Assembly: GCF_000696575.1 (NCBI RefSeq)
Contig: NZ_JMSQ01000013.1
Location: 28,484 to 92,483, forward strand
Length of the DNA stretch: 64,000 nt
Direction of reading: 5' to 3'
From: Siccibacter colletis
GTDB lineage: Bacteria > Pseudomonadota > Gammaproteobacteria > Enterobacterales > Enterobacteriaceae
Under the pieces are notes generated by a model. The model had not been told where the DNA came from. It did no database searches and was given only the letters and a program-made list of their open reading frames with translations. Below are positions 8,274 through 17,490 of this stretch, one piece after another. A program made the position numbers and the translations under genes. Numbering within the stretch: position 1 is the first letter of the stretch; each line of letters opens with the position of its first letter.

Positions 8274-9821
8274 TTATTCCACGATGAACAGCGCCTTACC
8301 AGTCATCTCTTGCGGGATTTCCTCACCCATCAGGGCCAGCATGGTGGGTGCGATATCGGACAGCTTGCCGCCTTCCACCGCCCGAACGCCTTTCTCGCCA
8401 ACATAGATCAGCGGAACCGGCAGGTTGGTGTGCGCAGTATGCGCCTGGCCGGTAGCCGGATCGCGCATCTGCTCGGCGTTGCCATGATCGGCGGTAATGA
8501 GTAACTGCCCACCAACCGACTGGACAGCATCAACCACCTGCGCGATGCAGGCATCCAGCGCCTCTACTGCTTTTACCGCTGCCTCCAGCACGCCGGTGTG
8601 ACCTACCATATCGCCATTCGGATAGTTACAGATGATGGCGTCGTAGCTCCCACCCTTGATAGCGGCAACCAGTTTTTCCGTCAGTTCGGCCGAACTCATT
8701 TCCGGCTGCAGGTCGTAGGTCGCAACGTCAGGAGACTGGATCAGGATGCGGTCTTCGCCCGGGAACGAGGCTTCAACGCCGCCGTTAAAGAAGAAGGTGA
8801 CGTGGGCATATTTCTCGGTTTCAGAAATACGCAGCTGGGTTTTGTTACGTTTCGCCATCCACTCGCCAAAGGTATTGACCAGCGCGGTGGGCGGATAGGC
8901 GCAGGAAGCGGCTATGTCTGCGGCGTATTCAGAAAGCATCACGAAGTCCGCCAGCTTCACCACTTTTTTACGCGCAAAGCCATCGAAGTCAGCGTTCACA
9001 AACGCGCGGGTAATTTGGCGTGCGCGGTCGGCGCGGAAGTTCATGAAAATCAGCACGTCGCCATCCTGCATGGCAGCGTCGGATTCGCCTGCAGCGCGCA
9101 GCACCGTCGGTTTGACGAACTCATCGTTTTCATCGCGCGCGTAGGCAGCATTCAGCGCCTCGATCGCGCTATCTGCGGTGAATGCGCCTTTCGCCTGGGT
9201 CAGCAGATCGTAAGCCAGCTCAACGCGATCCCAGCGGTTATCGCGGTCCATGGCGTAGTAGCGGCCGATCAGGGAAGCGATACGCCCTTTACCGAGCTGT
9301 GCGAATTTATCCGTAAAGCGCTGAAGCGACGATGCGGCGCTGCGCGGCGGCGTATCACGCCCGTCGAGGAACGCGTGCAGATAGATTTTCTCCGCGCCGC
9401 GCTCCGCAGCCAGTTCAACCATCGCCATGATGTGGTCTTCGTGGCTGTGAACGCCTCCAGCAGAGAGCAGGCCCATGATGTGAACGGCTTTACCCGTCGC
9501 CACGGCGCTATCTACCGCGCCCGTCAGCGCCGGATTACGGAAGAAAGTACCCTCTTTGATTTCAACATCGAGGCGGGTTAAATCCTGATACACGATGCGG
9601 CCTGCGCCGAGGTTAACGTGGCCGACCTCGGAGTTGCCCATCTGACGGTCCGGCAGACCGACTTCCAGCCCGGAGGCATCAATCAGCGTATGCATACGCG
9701 CGGCCCACAGCTGGTCCATCACCGGCGTTTTCGCCTGGGAAATTGCGTTATCCTGCTGCTCTTCCCGATAGCCGTAGCCATCGAGGATCACCAGCACCAT
9801 AGGTTTTTTTGAAGCCGACAT
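8274..9821 (-). CDS. gpmI: 2,3-bisphosphoglycerate-independent phosphoglycerate mutase
   Basis: 515 codons (E. coli 514). Alkaline-phosphatase superfamily: [10 protein letters not shown] at the N-terminus provides a metal-binding Asp, [15 protein letters not shown] (about residue 60) holds the phosphoserine nucleophile, and [11 protein letters not shown] (about 450) carries C-terminal Mn-binding residues. It interconverts 3- and 2-phosphoglycerate in glycolysis using Mn2+. It is the first gene of a gpmI-envC-yibQ run. The 240-bp gap to yibN shows only a 12-bp direct repeat (9907-9918 and 9957-9968). Confidence 0.97.
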   Translation of the reverse strand: MSASKKPMVLVILDGYGYREEQQDNAISQAKTPVMDQLWAARMHTLIDASGLEVGLPDRQMGNSEVGHVNLGAGRIVYQDLTRLDVEIKEGTFFRNPALTGAVDSAVATGKAVHIMGLLSAGGVHSHEDHIMAMVELAAERGAEKIYLHAFLDGRDTPPRSAASSLQRFTDKFAQLGKGRIASLIGRYYAMDRDNRWDRVELAYDLLTQAKGAFTADSAIEALNAAYARDENDEFVKPTVLRAAGESDAAMQDGDVLIFMNFRADRARQITRAFVNADFDGFARKKVVKLADFVMLSEYAADIAASCAYPPTALVNTFGEWMAKRNKTQLRISETEKYAHVTFFFNGGVEASFPGEDRILIQSPDVATYDLQPEMSSAELTEKLVAAIKGGSYDAIICNYPNGDMVGHTGVLEAAVKAVEALDACIAQVVDAVQSVGGQLLITADHGNAEQMRDPATGQAHTAHTNLPVPLIYVGEKGVRAVEGGKLSDIAPTMLALMGEEIPQEMTGKALFIVE

Positions 9822-10064
9822 TGCACTACCTCTGCGCTCAAAAGGGAAAAAATTGGCGTAACTTTACTACAGCGCTTTTTGGCGCATAGCCGCAGGAGAT
9901 CAAAGAAACGCGCCGCAGGGCAAGGTGCCCAACAAAGGACAGCGTAATTTTTCGTAACGCGCCGCAGAAAATGCATATCCTGTCGCTCTTTGGCTGTAAT
10001 TAACACAACGCGCAGGTATACTCCTCACCTGGTTTTTTCACTTAGTCGGGAGTCATTACCCCCC

Positions 10065-10496
10065 ATGCAAGAAATTATGCAATTCGTTGGCCGTCATCCC
10101 ATACTTAGTATCGCGTGGATTGCGTTACTGGCGGCGGTGATTTACACCACATTCAAAGGCCTCACCTCTAAGGTGAAGACCATCACCCGTGGTGAAGCAA
10201 CGCACCTGATTAACAAAGAAGACGCCGTTGTGGTTGATATTCGCCAGCGTGACGACTTCCGCAAGGGCCATATCGCCAGCGCCATCAACCTGCTGCCGAA
10301 CGATATTAAAAACGGTAGCCTGGGCGAGCTTGAGAAGCACAAAGCCAACCCCATTATTGTTGTTGATGCCAGCGGTATGTCCGCGAACGACGCGGCAACG
10401 GCGCTGCATAAAGCCGGTTTCGAGCGCGTATCCGTGCTGAAAGAAGGCGTTGCCGGCTGGAGTAGTGAAAACCTGCCGCTGGTTCGCGGCAAGTAA
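10065..10496 (+). CDS. yibN: Rhodanese-like membrane protein YibN without a catalytic cysteine
   Basis: 143 codons from ATG 10065, the length of E. coli YibN; upstream codons of the open frame lack similarity. One N-terminal membrane segment (about 10-28) is followed by a single rhodanese domain ([16 protein letters not shown], then IIVVDASGM at the active-site loop, then VLKEGVAGW). The loop that normally holds Cys reads DASGMSAND, and there is no cysteine anywhere in the protein, so sulfurtransferase activity is not expected. It starts a run with grxC, secB and gpsA. E. coli YibN has been linked to the Sec/YidC membrane insertion machinery; that is outside knowledge. Confidence 0.93.
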   Translation: MQEIMQFVGRHPILSIAWIALLAAVIYTTFKGLTSKVKTITRGEATHLINKEDAVVVDIRQRDDFRKGHIASAINLLPNDIKNGSLGELEKHKANPIIVVDASGMSANDAATALHKAGFERVSVLKEGVAGWSSENLPLVRGK

Positions 10497-10517
10497 TAAA
10501 ACAACAGAGGTACAGTC

Positions 10518-10769
10518 ATGGCCAATATTGAAATCTATACCAAAGTCACCTGCCCTTACTGCCACCGTGCGAAAGCGCTGCTGGACAGCAAAGGCGTGAC
10601 GTACGAAGAGTTCCGCATTGACGGTGACGCTTCAAAACGGGAAGAGATGATTAAACGTAGTGGCCGTACGACGGTGCCGCAGATTTTCATTGATGCGCAG
10701 CACATTGGCGGTTGCGATGACTTACATGCGCTGGATGCGCGTGGCGGGCTCGATCCACTGCTGCGATAA
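10518..10769 (+). CDS. grxC: Glutaredoxin 3
   Basis: 83 codons, one thioredoxin-fold domain. The redox motif CPYC lies at residues 12-15, followed by the cis-proline segment TTVPQIF (about 52-58) and the glutathione-binding GGCDD (about 64-68), all standard for GrxC. It is a cytoplasmic disulfide and mixed-disulfide reductase using glutathione. It lies 21 bases after yibN and 46 before secB. Confidence 0.97.
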   Translation: MANIEIYTKVTCPYCHRAKALLDSKGVTYEEFRIDGDASKREEMIKRSGRTTVPQIFIDAQHIGGCDDLHALDARGGLDPLLR

Positions 10770-10815
10770 AACCGGCCGTCAGGCACTTTTAAGGATATAA
10801 ATAAAGGGTTTACCT

Positions 10816-11283
10816 ATGTCAGAACAAAACAGCACAGAGATGGCGTTCCAGATTCAGCGTGTCTATACCAAGGATATCTCTTTCGAAGCACCGAACGCTC
10901 CGCAGGTGTTCCAGAAGGACTGGCAGCCGGAAGTAAAACTGGACCTGGATACCGCGTCCAACCAGCTTGGAGAAGACGTTTACGAAGTCATGCTGCGCGT
11001 GACCGTGACGGCGACCGTTGAAGGTGATACCGCATTCCTGTGCGAAGTGCAGCAGGCTGGCATCTTTACCGTTGGCGGTATCGAAGGTACCCAGCTGGCG
11101 CACTGCCTGGGTGCGTACTGCCCGAACATTCTGTTCCCGTATGCCCGTGAATGCATCACTAACCTGGTATCACGCGGCACCTTCCCGCAGCTGAACCTTG
11201 CGCCGGTTAACTTTGATGCGCTGTTCATGAACTATCTGCAACAGCAATCAGGCGAAGGTGTGCAAGAACATCAGGATGCCTGA
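10816..11283 (+). CDS. secB: Protein-export chaperone SecB
   Basis: 155 codons, the same as E. coli. SecB family throughout: [19 protein letters not shown] near the N-terminus is part of the peptide-binding groove, and a C-terminal tail contacts SecA. It is a cytoplasmic homotetramer that keeps precursors unfolded and hands them to SecA. The stop codon overlaps the gpsA start by one base (TGATG), so the two are translationally coupled. Confidence 0.97.
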   Translation: MSEQNSTEMAFQIQRVYTKDISFEAPNAPQVFQKDWQPEVKLDLDTASNQLGEDVYEVMLRVTVTATVEGDTAFLCEVQQAGIFTVGGIEGTQLAHCLGAYCPNILFPYARECITNLVSRGTFPQLNLAPVNFDALFMNYLQQQSGEGVQEHQDA

Positions 11284-12302
11284 TGAACGCCATTAACGCT
11301 TCAATGACAGTCATCGGTGCCGGCTCGTACGGCACCGCTCTTGCCATTACCCTGGCAAGAAATGGTCACCAGGTCGTACTCTGGGGCCACTCTCCTGAAC
11401 ATATCGCTACGCTGCAGGCCGATCGCTGTAACGCCGCGTTTCTCCCTGACGTTCCGTTTCCTGACTCTCTCCATCTGGAAAGCTCGCTTGCTACCGCGCT
11501 GGCTGCCAGCCGCGATATTCTGGTGGTGGTGCCGAGTCATGTGTTCGGTAAGGTGCTGCAGCAGATTAAACCACTGATGCGCCCCGATGCCCGCATCGTC
11601 TGGGCGACCAAAGGGCTTGAGGCTGAGACCGGCCGTCTGCTGCAGGACGTCGCGCGTGAAGTTCTGGGCGACGCTATTCCGCTGGCGGTCATTTCCGGAC
11701 CGACGTTTGCTAAAGAACTTGCCGCCGGGCTGCCAACCGCCATTGCACTGGCCGCGACCGACAACACCTTTGCCGAGGATCTGCAGCAGCTGCTGCACTG
11801 CGGTAAAAGCTTCCGCGTGTACAGCAACCCCGATTTTATCGGCGTTCAGCTGGGCGGCGCGGTGAAAAACGTTATCGCTATCGGTGCCGGTATGTCTGAT
11901 GGCATCGGTTTTGGCGCGAACGCGCGTACCGCGTTGATTACCCGCGGTCTTGCCGAGATGTCGCGTCTGGGCAGCGCTCTGGGTGCCGATCCCACTACCT
12001 TCATGGGGATGGCGGGTCTTGGCGATCTGGTACTTACCTGTACCGACAACCAGTCCCGCAACCGCCGCTTTGGCATGAGGCTGGGGCAGGGGATGGACGT
12101 GGACACTGCTCAGCAGGAAATCGGCCAGGTGGTTGAAGGCTATCGCAATACCAAAGAGGTTCGGGAGCTGGCGGCGCGTTACGGTGTCGAAATGCCAATA
12201 ACCGAGGAAATTTATCAGGTATTGTATTGCGGAAAAAACGCGCGCGAGGCAGCATTAACGCTGCTTGGCCGAACACGTAAGGATGAGCGCAGCGCACAGT
12301 AA
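11283..12302 (+). CDS. gpsA: Glycerol-3-phosphate dehydrogenase [NAD(P)+]
   Basis: 339 codons, E. coli length. Rossmann motif [12 protein letters not shown] (about 10-21); [17 protein letters not shown] (about 190-205) holds the catalytic Lys. It reduces dihydroxyacetone phosphate to sn-glycerol 3-phosphate for phospholipid synthesis. Its start overlaps the secB stop. The catabolic route for the same metabolite (glpFK) is also in this window at 27-30 kb. Confidence 0.97.
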   Translation: MNAINASMTVIGAGSYGTALAITLARNGHQVVLWGHSPEHIATLQADRCNAAFLPDVPFPDSLHLESSLATALAASRDILVVVPSHVFGKVLQQIKPLMRPDARIVWATKGLEAETGRLLQDVAREVLGDAIPLAVISGPTFAKELAAGLPTAIALAATDNTFAEDLQQLLHCGKSFRVYSNPDFIGVQLGGAVKNVIAIGAGMSDGIGFGANARTALITRGLAEMSRLGSALGADPTTFMGMAGLGDLVLTCTDNQSRNRRFGMRLGQGMDVDTAQQEIGQVVEGYRNTKEVRELAARYGVEMPITEEIYQVLYCGKNAREAALTLLGRTRKDERSAQ

Positions 12303-12422
12303 CGCGCGCTTCTGCTTGTCGCCGCGCTAAACCAGGCGGCGCACGTCGTCGTCATAACCCGTAGTGCTCGCGTACCGGTAACCTGAGATTACCGGGCGCT
12401 CTGATTTTTTCTGGAGAAAGCA

Positions 12423-13244
12423 ATGCCGTGTGAAGAACTGGATCTGGTCTGGAACAATATCAAAGCCGAAGCGCGTGCGCTGGCGGATTGTGAGCCCATG
12501 CTGGCCAGTTTTTACCATGCGACGTTGCTCAAACATGAAAACCTCGGCAGTGCACTGAGCTACATGCTGGCAAATAAACTCGCTTCACCCATCATGCCAG
12601 CCATCGCCATTCGCGAAGTAGTTGAAGAAGCCTATGCTGCCGATCCGGAGATGATTGCCTCGGCGGCCTGCGATATTCAGGCGGTGCGCACCCGCGACCC
12701 GGCGGTGGATAAATACTCCACGCCGTTGCTTTATCTGAAAGGGTTCCACGCGTTGCAGGCGCATCGCATTGGTCACTGGCTGTGGGCAGAAGGACGTCAG
12801 GCGCTGGCAATTTTCCTGCAAAACCAGGTGTCGGTGTCGTTCCAGGTCGATATTCATCCGGCGGCGACTATTGGCCGTGGGATCCTGCTCGATCATGCCA
12901 CCGGCATTGTGATCGGCGAAACGGCGGTGGTGGAAGACGATGTCTCTATACTGCAGTCGGTAACCCTGGGCGGAACCGGTAAAACCAGCGGCGATCGCCA
13001 TCCTAAAATTCGCGAAGGGGTGTTGATTGGTGCCGGTGCGAAAATTCTCGGCAACATCGAAGTTGGGCGCGGGGCGAAGATTGGCGCGGGTTCCGTGGTG
13101 CTGCAACCGGTACCGCCGCATACCACGGCAGCTGGCGTTCCGGCGCGCATCGTTGGTAAACCGGAAAGCGATAAACCCTCGATGGATATGGATCAGCACT
13201 TCAACGGTATCAACCACGGCTTCGAGTACGGCGACGGGATTTAA
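12423..13244 (+). CDS. cysE: Serine O-acetyltransferase
   Basis: 273 codons, the same as E. coli CysE. An N-terminal alpha-helical domain (1-140) is followed by left-handed beta-helix hexapeptide repeats with the active-site His region DIHPAATIGRGILLDHATG (about 143-161). A flexible C-terminal tail usually carries feedback inhibition by cysteine. It makes O-acetylserine, the acceptor for cysteine synthesis, and pairs with CysK. It lies 120 bases after gpsA, likely the last gene of the yibN-cysE cluster; a clear SD precedes the ATG. Confidence 0.96.
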   Translation: MPCEELDLVWNNIKAEARALADCEPMLASFYHATLLKHENLGSALSYMLANKLASPIMPAIAIREVVEEAYAADPEMIASAACDIQAVRTRDPAVDKYSTPLLYLKGFHALQAHRIGHWLWAEGRQALAIFLQNQVSVSFQVDIHPAATIGRGILLDHATGIVIGETAVVEDDVSILQSVTLGGTGKTSGDRHPKIREGVLIGAGAKILGNIEVGRGAKIGAGSVVLQPVPPHTTAAGVPARIVGKPESDKPSMDMDQHFNGINHGFEYGDGI

Positions 13245-13282
13245 GCTTTTTCGCGCACCATGTTGCTTATCGCTGCGCTGGC

Positions 13283-13762
13283 CTACAGGCTGTCTCTCAA
13301 CACCGCGCCGGCATATCCGAGCTGGCGCCACGCCTCATATACCACCACCGATACCGCATTTGACAGGTTCATGCTGCGGCTGTCCGGCATCATCGGAATA
13401 CGGATCTTCTGTTGCGCGGGCAGCACATCCAGAATCGATGCGGGCAGTCCACGCGTCTCCGGGCCAAACAGTAAATAATCACCTGCCTGATACGACACCG
13501 CGCTGTGCGCCGGCGTGCCTTTGGTTGTCAGGGCAAAGAGGCGCTGCGGATCTTCTGCCTCAAGAAACGCCTGATAGTTTTTATGGCGGGTCACGGCGGT
13601 AAATTCATGATAATCCAGCCCGGCGCGGCGCAGACGCTTATCGTCCCAGGTAAATCCCAGCGGCTCAATCAGGTGCAGGCGAAACCCGGTATTGGCGCAC
13701 AGGCGGATAATGTTGCCGGTATTCGGCGGGATTTCAGGTTCAAACAAGACGATATTCAGCAT
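13283..13762 (-). CDS. trmL: tRNA (cytidine/uridine-2'-O-)-methyltransferase TrmL
   Basis: 159 codons from the ATG at 13762 ([20 protein letters not shown]). The 17 upstream codons in frame are not part of the family. It is a SPOUT-class methyltransferase: the motif-1 NTGNIIR segment is at the N-terminus, and the knotted SAM-binding C-terminus carries [11 protein letters not shown] (about 97) and [19 protein letters not shown] (about 117-135). It methylates the wobble base of tRNA-Leu isoacceptors. It is convergent with cysE. On its other side comes cpxA, whereas in E. coli trmL borders the lld operon. Confidence 0.96.
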   Translation of the reverse strand: MLNIVLFEPEIPPNTGNIIRLCANTGFRLHLIEPLGFTWDDKRLRRAGLDYHEFTAVTRHKNYQAFLEAEDPQRLFALTTKGTPAHSAVSYQAGDYLLFGPETRGLPASILDVLPAQQKIRIPMMPDSRSMNLSNAVSVVVYEAWRQLGYAGAVLRDSL

Positions 13763-13819
13763 ACGACCCCCATTTTGAGGGGCGCAGAATAGCAGAATTA
13801 GCGAGCAGGACAAACCAGA

Positions 13820-13848
13820 CGCAGCGCCTCTGTAACAGAGGCGCTGCG
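13820..13848 (-). terminator. Long perfect hairpin after cpxA
   Basis: CGCAGCGCCTCTG-taa-CAGAGGCGCTGCG: 13-bp perfect arms with a 3-base loop, starting 2 bases past the cpxA stop. The tail on the minus strand is only moderately T-rich, so it may be an imperfect terminator or an mRNA-stabilising hairpin. Confidence 0.6.
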
Positions 13849-13850
13849 GG

Positions 13851-15224
13851 TCAGGAGCGGCGGTAGAGCGGTAGCCAGATGGTCAGACGCAGGCCGCCGA
13901 GCGGGCTGTCATCTGCTTTTACCCAGCCCCGATGTTGCTGAACAGCGGTTTCGACAATCGCCAGGCCAAGCCCCGTACCACCTGACTCGCGATCGCGCGC
14001 TTCGTCGGTGCGGTAGAACGGACGGAAGATCTGTTCGCGATCGGTCTGGCTGACGCCTGGGCCGTCGTCATCAACGTTGATGGTGACGCCATCTTTATCC
14101 ACCGAGAAGCTCACCGAGATTTTGGTGTGCGAGTAGCGCAGAGCGTTACGTACGATGTTTTCCAGCGCGCTTTCCAGCGCATTCGGGTTGCCGTACAGCA
14201 GCCAGGGTCCGGGCGGATAGGCGACTTCAAACGATTTGCCCATCTGCTCGGCTTCGAAGGCGGCGTTATCCAGCACCTCGCTCCAGAGCTGATTCGCTTT
14301 CATCGTTTCGCTCACCAGCGCGTTTTTTTGCTGGTTGCGCGACATCACCAGCAGATCGTTGATCATGCTGTCGAGACGCTGCGCTTCAGTTTCGATACGC
14401 TCCAGCTCTTTGCTCTCACCGCTGCGGCGGCGCAGCAGCGCGGTTCCCAGTTGCAGGCGGGTGAGCGGCGTACGCAGCTCATGCGAGATGTCAGACAGCA
14501 GCCGCTGTTGAGTGGTCATCATGCGTTCCAGGGCAGTCACCATCTGGTTAAAGCTCGCGCCGGCAGCCTTAAATTCCTGCGCGCCAGATTCCAGCTCCGG
14601 ATGCTGGCGCAGGTTACCCTGGGCCACTTCATCCGCCGCATTTTTTAGCTTGCGCGCCGGGCGTGCGAGGCTCCATGCCAGCCACAGCAGCAGCGGTGAA
14701 CTGACCAGCATAGTGACGATCAGCAGCAGCAGCGGGCGGTCAAACAGCAGGTTGATGAAATCAGACTGGGAACTGCTGGCAGGGCGAATCAGGTAAAGCT
14801 GATAGTAATCTTCCCCGTCGCGCACGGTGAACGGGCCGACCAGCTCAACGCGGCCATACTTTTTCTTCTGGGGATGATCGGAGTTGTCAGACTGGCCGAT
14901 AAAGTTGCGGATGATCTGCATCTCGTTGCGTTCGGCACCAATCACGCGGCCTTCGCTGGTGACCAGCAGCAGACGCTGGCCCGGCGGCGCCCACTTGTCA
15001 ATGGCGCGGAACAGCCTGCGCCACCACATCAGATCATTCGGCGGATCGCTTGCCAGCTCCGCCTGAACGTGTTGCTCAATCATAATGCCCTGACGCTGCT
15101 CGCTTTCGAGCAGCTCAGTCATCTGGCGGGAGTCGAGCTTGGGTAACATCAGAACCAGCATCAACACCAGCGCCAGCGTCAGCCAGAAGATCGCAAATAT
15201 TCGTGCGGTCAGGCTGCCTGTCAT
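13851..15224 (-). CDS. cpxA: Envelope-stress sensor histidine kinase CpxA
   Basis: 457 codons, E. coli length. Two membrane segments (about 10-30 and 165-185) flank a periplasmic sensor domain. A HAMP linker follows, then the H-box [15 protein letters not shown] with the phospho-accepting His near residue 248, and a C-terminal ATPase domain with N-, G1- and G2-boxes ([24 protein letters not shown]). It phosphorylates CpxR when envelope proteins misfold. The start overlaps the end of cpxR by 4 bases (ATGA), so they are coupled. CpxP, encoded divergently, is its periplasmic inhibitor. Confidence 0.97.
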   Translation of the reverse strand: MTGSLTARIFAIFWLTLALVLMLVLMLPKLDSRQMTELLESEQRQGIMIEQHVQAELASDPPNDLMWWRRLFRAIDKWAPPGQRLLLVTSEGRVIGAERNEMQIIRNFIGQSDNSDHPQKKKYGRVELVGPFTVRDGEDYYQLYLIRPASSSQSDFINLLFDRPLLLLIVTMLVSSPLLLWLAWSLARPARKLKNAADEVAQGNLRQHPELESGAQEFKAAGASFNQMVTALERMMTTQQRLLSDISHELRTPLTRLQLGTALLRRRSGESKELERIETEAQRLDSMINDLLVMSRNQQKNALVSETMKANQLWSEVLDNAAFEAEQMGKSFEVAYPPGPWLLYGNPNALESALENIVRNALRYSHTKISVSFSVDKDGVTINVDDDGPGVSQTDREQIFRPFYRTDEARDRESGGTGLGLAIVETAVQQHRGWVKADDSPLGGLRLTIWLPLYRRS

Positions 15225-15919
15225 GAAGCGGAGACCATCAGATAGCCACGGCCACGCAGGGTTTTAAACCACGGGTGCCCATCTTTACGCTCCGGCAGTT
15301 TGCGGCGCAGATTGGAGATATGCATGTCGATAGCGCGATCGAACGGCGTCAGGCGTTTGCCCAGCACTTCCTGGCTCAGATGTTCACGCGATACCACCTG
15401 GCCGAGATGCTGCGCCAGCAGATACAGCAGGGTGAACTCAGTGCCGGTCAGTTCAAGGGTTTTGCCTTCAAAACTGGCCTCCTGACGGCCCGGATTGAGG
15501 CTTAACGCGTCAACTTCGAGCGTCGGTGAGCCGTTGTCGCTGTTCTGCTGCTGCTCACTCCAGTTGGAGCGGCGCAGAATCGCGCGGATACGCGCTACCA
15601 GCTCGCGATCGTTAAAGGGTTTAGGCAGATAGTCATCCGCGCCGAGTTCGAGGCCCAGCACGCGATCCAGCTCGCTTCCGCGGGCAGTTAGCATGATGAC
15701 GGGGGTCTGGTGTGTCTGGCGAAGCTCTTTAAGGGTATCAATGCCGTTTTTCTTCGGCATCATCACGTCGAGCAAAAGCAGGTCGATGCTGTCATCCAGG
15801 AGGCCGAGCGCCTGCTCGCCATCATGGGCAACCAGGACGTTAAAACCTTCCATGTCGAGCAGTTCCTTTAACAGGGAAGTCAGCTCTCGGTCATCATCAA
15901 CTAACAGGATTTTATTCAT
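15221..15919 (-). CDS. cpxR: Envelope-stress response regulator CpxR
   Basis: 232 codons, OmpR/PhoB family. Receiver domain with the acidic pocket VDDDRE, the phosphorylated Asp in LLLLDVMMP (about residue 51) and Lys in LPKPFN (about 100). It is followed by a winged-helix DNA-binding domain (about 135-232) ending in RGRGYLM. It recognises GTAAA-N5-GTAAA; such a box lies between this gene and cpxP. First gene of cpxRA. Confidence 0.97.
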   Translation of the reverse strand: MNKILLVDDDRELTSLLKELLDMEGFNVLVAHDGEQALGLLDDSIDLLLLDVMMPKKNGIDTLKELRQTHQTPVIMLTARGSELDRVLGLELGADDYLPKPFNDRELVARIRAILRRSNWSEQQQNSDNGSPTLEVDALSLNPGRQEASFEGKTLELTGTEFTLLYLLAQHLGQVVSREHLSQEVLGKRLTPFDRAIDMHISNLRRKLPERKDGHPWFKTLRGRGYLMVSAS

Positions 15920-15972
15920 TGTTAATACCTCCGAGGCAGAAATTACGTCATCAAGGCTCGCTAATCCATGAC

Positions 15973-15987
15973 TTTACGTTGTTTTAC
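15973..15987. promoter_or_regulatory. CpxR box between cpxR and cpxP
   Basis: TTTAC-gttgt-TTTAC, the exact reverse complement of the CpxR consensus GTAAA-N5-GTAAA. It sits 53 bases from the cpxR start and 80 bases from the cpxP start, so it can serve the strongly Cpx-dependent cpxP promoter and cpxRA autoregulation. Confidence 0.9.
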
Positions 15988-16066
15988 ACCCCCTGACGCA
16001 TGTTTGCAGCCTGAATCGTAGACTGTCTCTCGTTGATTCGCAGCACAGATGATTTGGGAGCAAGTG

Positions 16067-16567
16067 ATGCGCAAAGTTACCGCTGCCGTCATGGCTTCAA
16101 CGCTGGCATTGAGTACGCTTAGCCACGCAGCTGATGCCCTTCTCGGCGATAACTGGCACCCGGTAGACGGGGCGGCGCCGCGCAACAGCATCCAGAGCCA
16201 TATGTTCGACGGCATTCAGTTAACCGAGCAGCAGCGTCAACAGCTGCGCGATCTGATGCAGCAGGCCCGGCACGAAAGCCCGCCTGTTAATGTTAGCGAA
16301 ATGGAGACAATGCATCGCCTTGTCACCGCAGAAAATTTTGATGAACACGCTGTGCGTGCTCAGGCCGAAAAAATGGCTCAGGAACAGGTGACTCGTCAGG
16401 TTGAGATGGCGAAGGTCCGTAACCAGATGTTCCGCCTGTTAACGCCCGAGCAGCAGGCCGTGTTAAATGATAAACATGACCAGCGCATGAAAGAGCTTCG
16501 CGAGGTAGCGCAAATGCAGCGCTCGTCATCGATGCAGATTTACAGCAGTAACCAGCGTTCCCAGTAA
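16067..16567 (+). CDS. cpxP: Periplasmic Cpx-pathway inhibitor/chaperone CpxP
   Basis: 166 codons from ATG 16067 ([12 protein letters not shown]), preceded by GGGAG as SD; the in-frame ATG at 16049 would place residues before the signal peptide. The signal peptide ends at about SHA-A. The mature protein is helical and has the two LTxxQ-type repeats of the CpxP/Spy family ([13 protein letters not shown] near 57 and [10 protein letters not shown] near 128). It binds CpxA in the periplasm and is degraded with misfolded substrates by DegP. Its mRNA 3' end holds the CpxQ sRNA. Confidence 0.95.
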   Translation: MRKVTAAVMASTLALSTLSHAADALLGDNWHPVDGAAPRNSIQSHMFDGIQLTEQQRQQLRDLMQQARHESPPVNVSEMETMHRLVTAENFDEHAVRAQAEKMAQEQVTRQVEMAKVRNQMFRLLTPEQQAVLNDKHDQRMKELREVAQMQRSSSMQIYSSNQRSQ

Positions 16568-16575
16568 CAACCCTG

Positions 16576-16634
16576 TTTTCCTTGCCATAGACACCATCCC
16601 TGTCTTCCCCCTCATGATGAGGGGGCTTTTTTTT
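16576..16634 (+). ncRNA. cpxQ: CpxQ small RNA, cpxP 3'UTR
   Basis: Starting 9 bases after the cpxP stop, the sequence TTTTCCTTGCCATAGACACC and the following ATCCCTGTCTTC closely match the conserved seed part of enterobacterial CpxQ, which RNase E releases from cpxP mRNA. It ends with a perfect 9-bp hairpin and a T-run. CpxQ is an Hfq-dependent repressor of envelope-protein mRNAs. The identification rests on the position and on the conserved 5' region recalled from E. coli/Salmonella; the exact processing site is inferred. Confidence 0.85.
16607..16634 (+). terminator. Rho-independent terminator of cpxP/CpxQ
   Basis: CCCCCTCAT-g-ATGAGGGGG hairpin followed by c and eight T residues. Confidence 0.93.
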
Positions 16635-17088
16635 GCCTGAATATTTCTGCTTGCCAGAATAACGGTGCATGCCCCAGCTCATAACCCCGAAGCCATTTAT
16701 CAAACGCGGCGAATAACGCTCGTTATTCCGCTGTGCTTGCCTGTTCAAAAAAGCGGCCACGGCGTGACGGGAAAAAATAAGCCGTATCAGGCGCGACGTA
16801 TCTTCTTTCTTAATGGAAATTTCAGCATCGGGACGGCGTGCCAGTGAGAAAATTAATATAAAGCGCTCATTTATCCTTCATGAATGGCAGCGGAACGGCG
16901 TCAACTACCATATATGTCTAATTGAAACAGCAAGATATCGCTGTACCCTGCAACGGCCTGGCTACCGCGTCTCACATCTTCAACGTTGATCTGTTATCAC
17001 GTTTAGTACAGGCATCGACAAATTTATACACACGCTTATTGTGATTTTCGTCACGTTGTCTGGCTTTTGCACAAGGAAGGTTATTTCC
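16635..17088. other. 454-bp noncoding stretch between cpxP and a DUF805 gene
   Basis: No convincing gene. The only open frame over 50 codons (16665-16847, plus strand) has low-complexity basic sequence, no SD and no recognisable family. A perfect 8-bp inverted repeat GAATAACG-ct-CGTTATTC lies at 16711-16728. A CRP-like site lies at 17040-17055. The remainder shows nothing I can name. In E. coli cpxP is followed closely by fieF, so this stretch and the next gene are extra. Confidence 0.5.
17040..17055. promoter_or_regulatory. CRP-like site upstream of the DUF805 gene
   Basis: TGTGA-ttttcg-TCACG matches the CRP consensus TGTGA-N6-TCACA at 9 of 10 conserved positions. It ends 33 bases before the ATG at 17089. 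A TTTATAC -10-like sequence lies just upstream, so the site might overlap the transcription start and act as a repressor site; alternatively an unrecognised downstream promoter is activated. Confidence 0.5.
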
Positions 17089-17436
17089 ATGAATTGGTAT
17101 CTCGACGTCTTAAAAAAATACGCCACGTTCAGCGGCCGCGCACGTCGTAAAGAGTACTGGATGTTTACTCTGATCTCTTTCATCGTCTCCATCGCGCTGA
17201 GCATCATTGGCGCTATGCTTAATTTCCCGGCGATCGGCTACATTTACTCGCTGGCGGTGCTGCTGCCTTGCCTGGGTGTGATGGCGCGCCGTCTGCACGA
17301 TACAGGCCGCTCCGGCTGGTGGATCCTGCTGATGTTTATTCCGATTATCGGTGCCATCGCGCTGCTGATCTTTTTCTGCCAGGACAGCGAAAAACAGACC
17401 AACGCTTTTGGCCCGAACCCAAAAGCCTTTGCGTAA
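17089..17436 (+). CDS. DUF805 family inner-membrane protein
   Basis: 115 codons from ATG 17089 (MNWYLDVLKKYATFSGRARR) with SD AAGGAAGG. It is a typical DUF805 protein of the YhaH/YhaI kind: the N-terminal cytoplasmic FSGRARRKEYW motif, membrane segments about 27-45, 52-68 and 82-98, and the conserved MARRLHDTGRSGWW block near residue 75. The function of the family is not known. It is absent between cpxP and fieF in E. coli, so it is an insertion relative to that order. A second DUF805 gene (yiiR) lies at 24992. Transcribed alone, with a CRP-like site upstream and a terminator downstream. Confidence 0.85.
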   Translation: MNWYLDVLKKYATFSGRARRKEYWMFTLISFIVSIALSIIGAMLNFPAIGYIYSLAVLLPCLGVMARRLHDTGRSGWWILLMFIPIIGAIALLIFFCQDSEKQTNAFGPNPKAFA

Positions 17437-17458
17437 TGGCATAGCGCTGTAAAACCAG

Positions 17459-17490
17459 TAAAGGGGGCATGCTGTCCCCTTTAATTTTCC
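17459..17490 (+). terminator. Terminator after the DUF805 gene
   Basis: AAAGGGG-gcatgctgt-CCCCTTT hairpin followed by AATTTTCCTT, about 25 bases after the stop codon. The T-run is short, so efficiency is uncertain. Confidence 0.6.

Noticed and set aside
16665..16847. 60-codon open frame in the cpxP-DUF805 gap
   Set aside because: No SD, basic low-information sequence and no recognisable domain; better described as noncoding.
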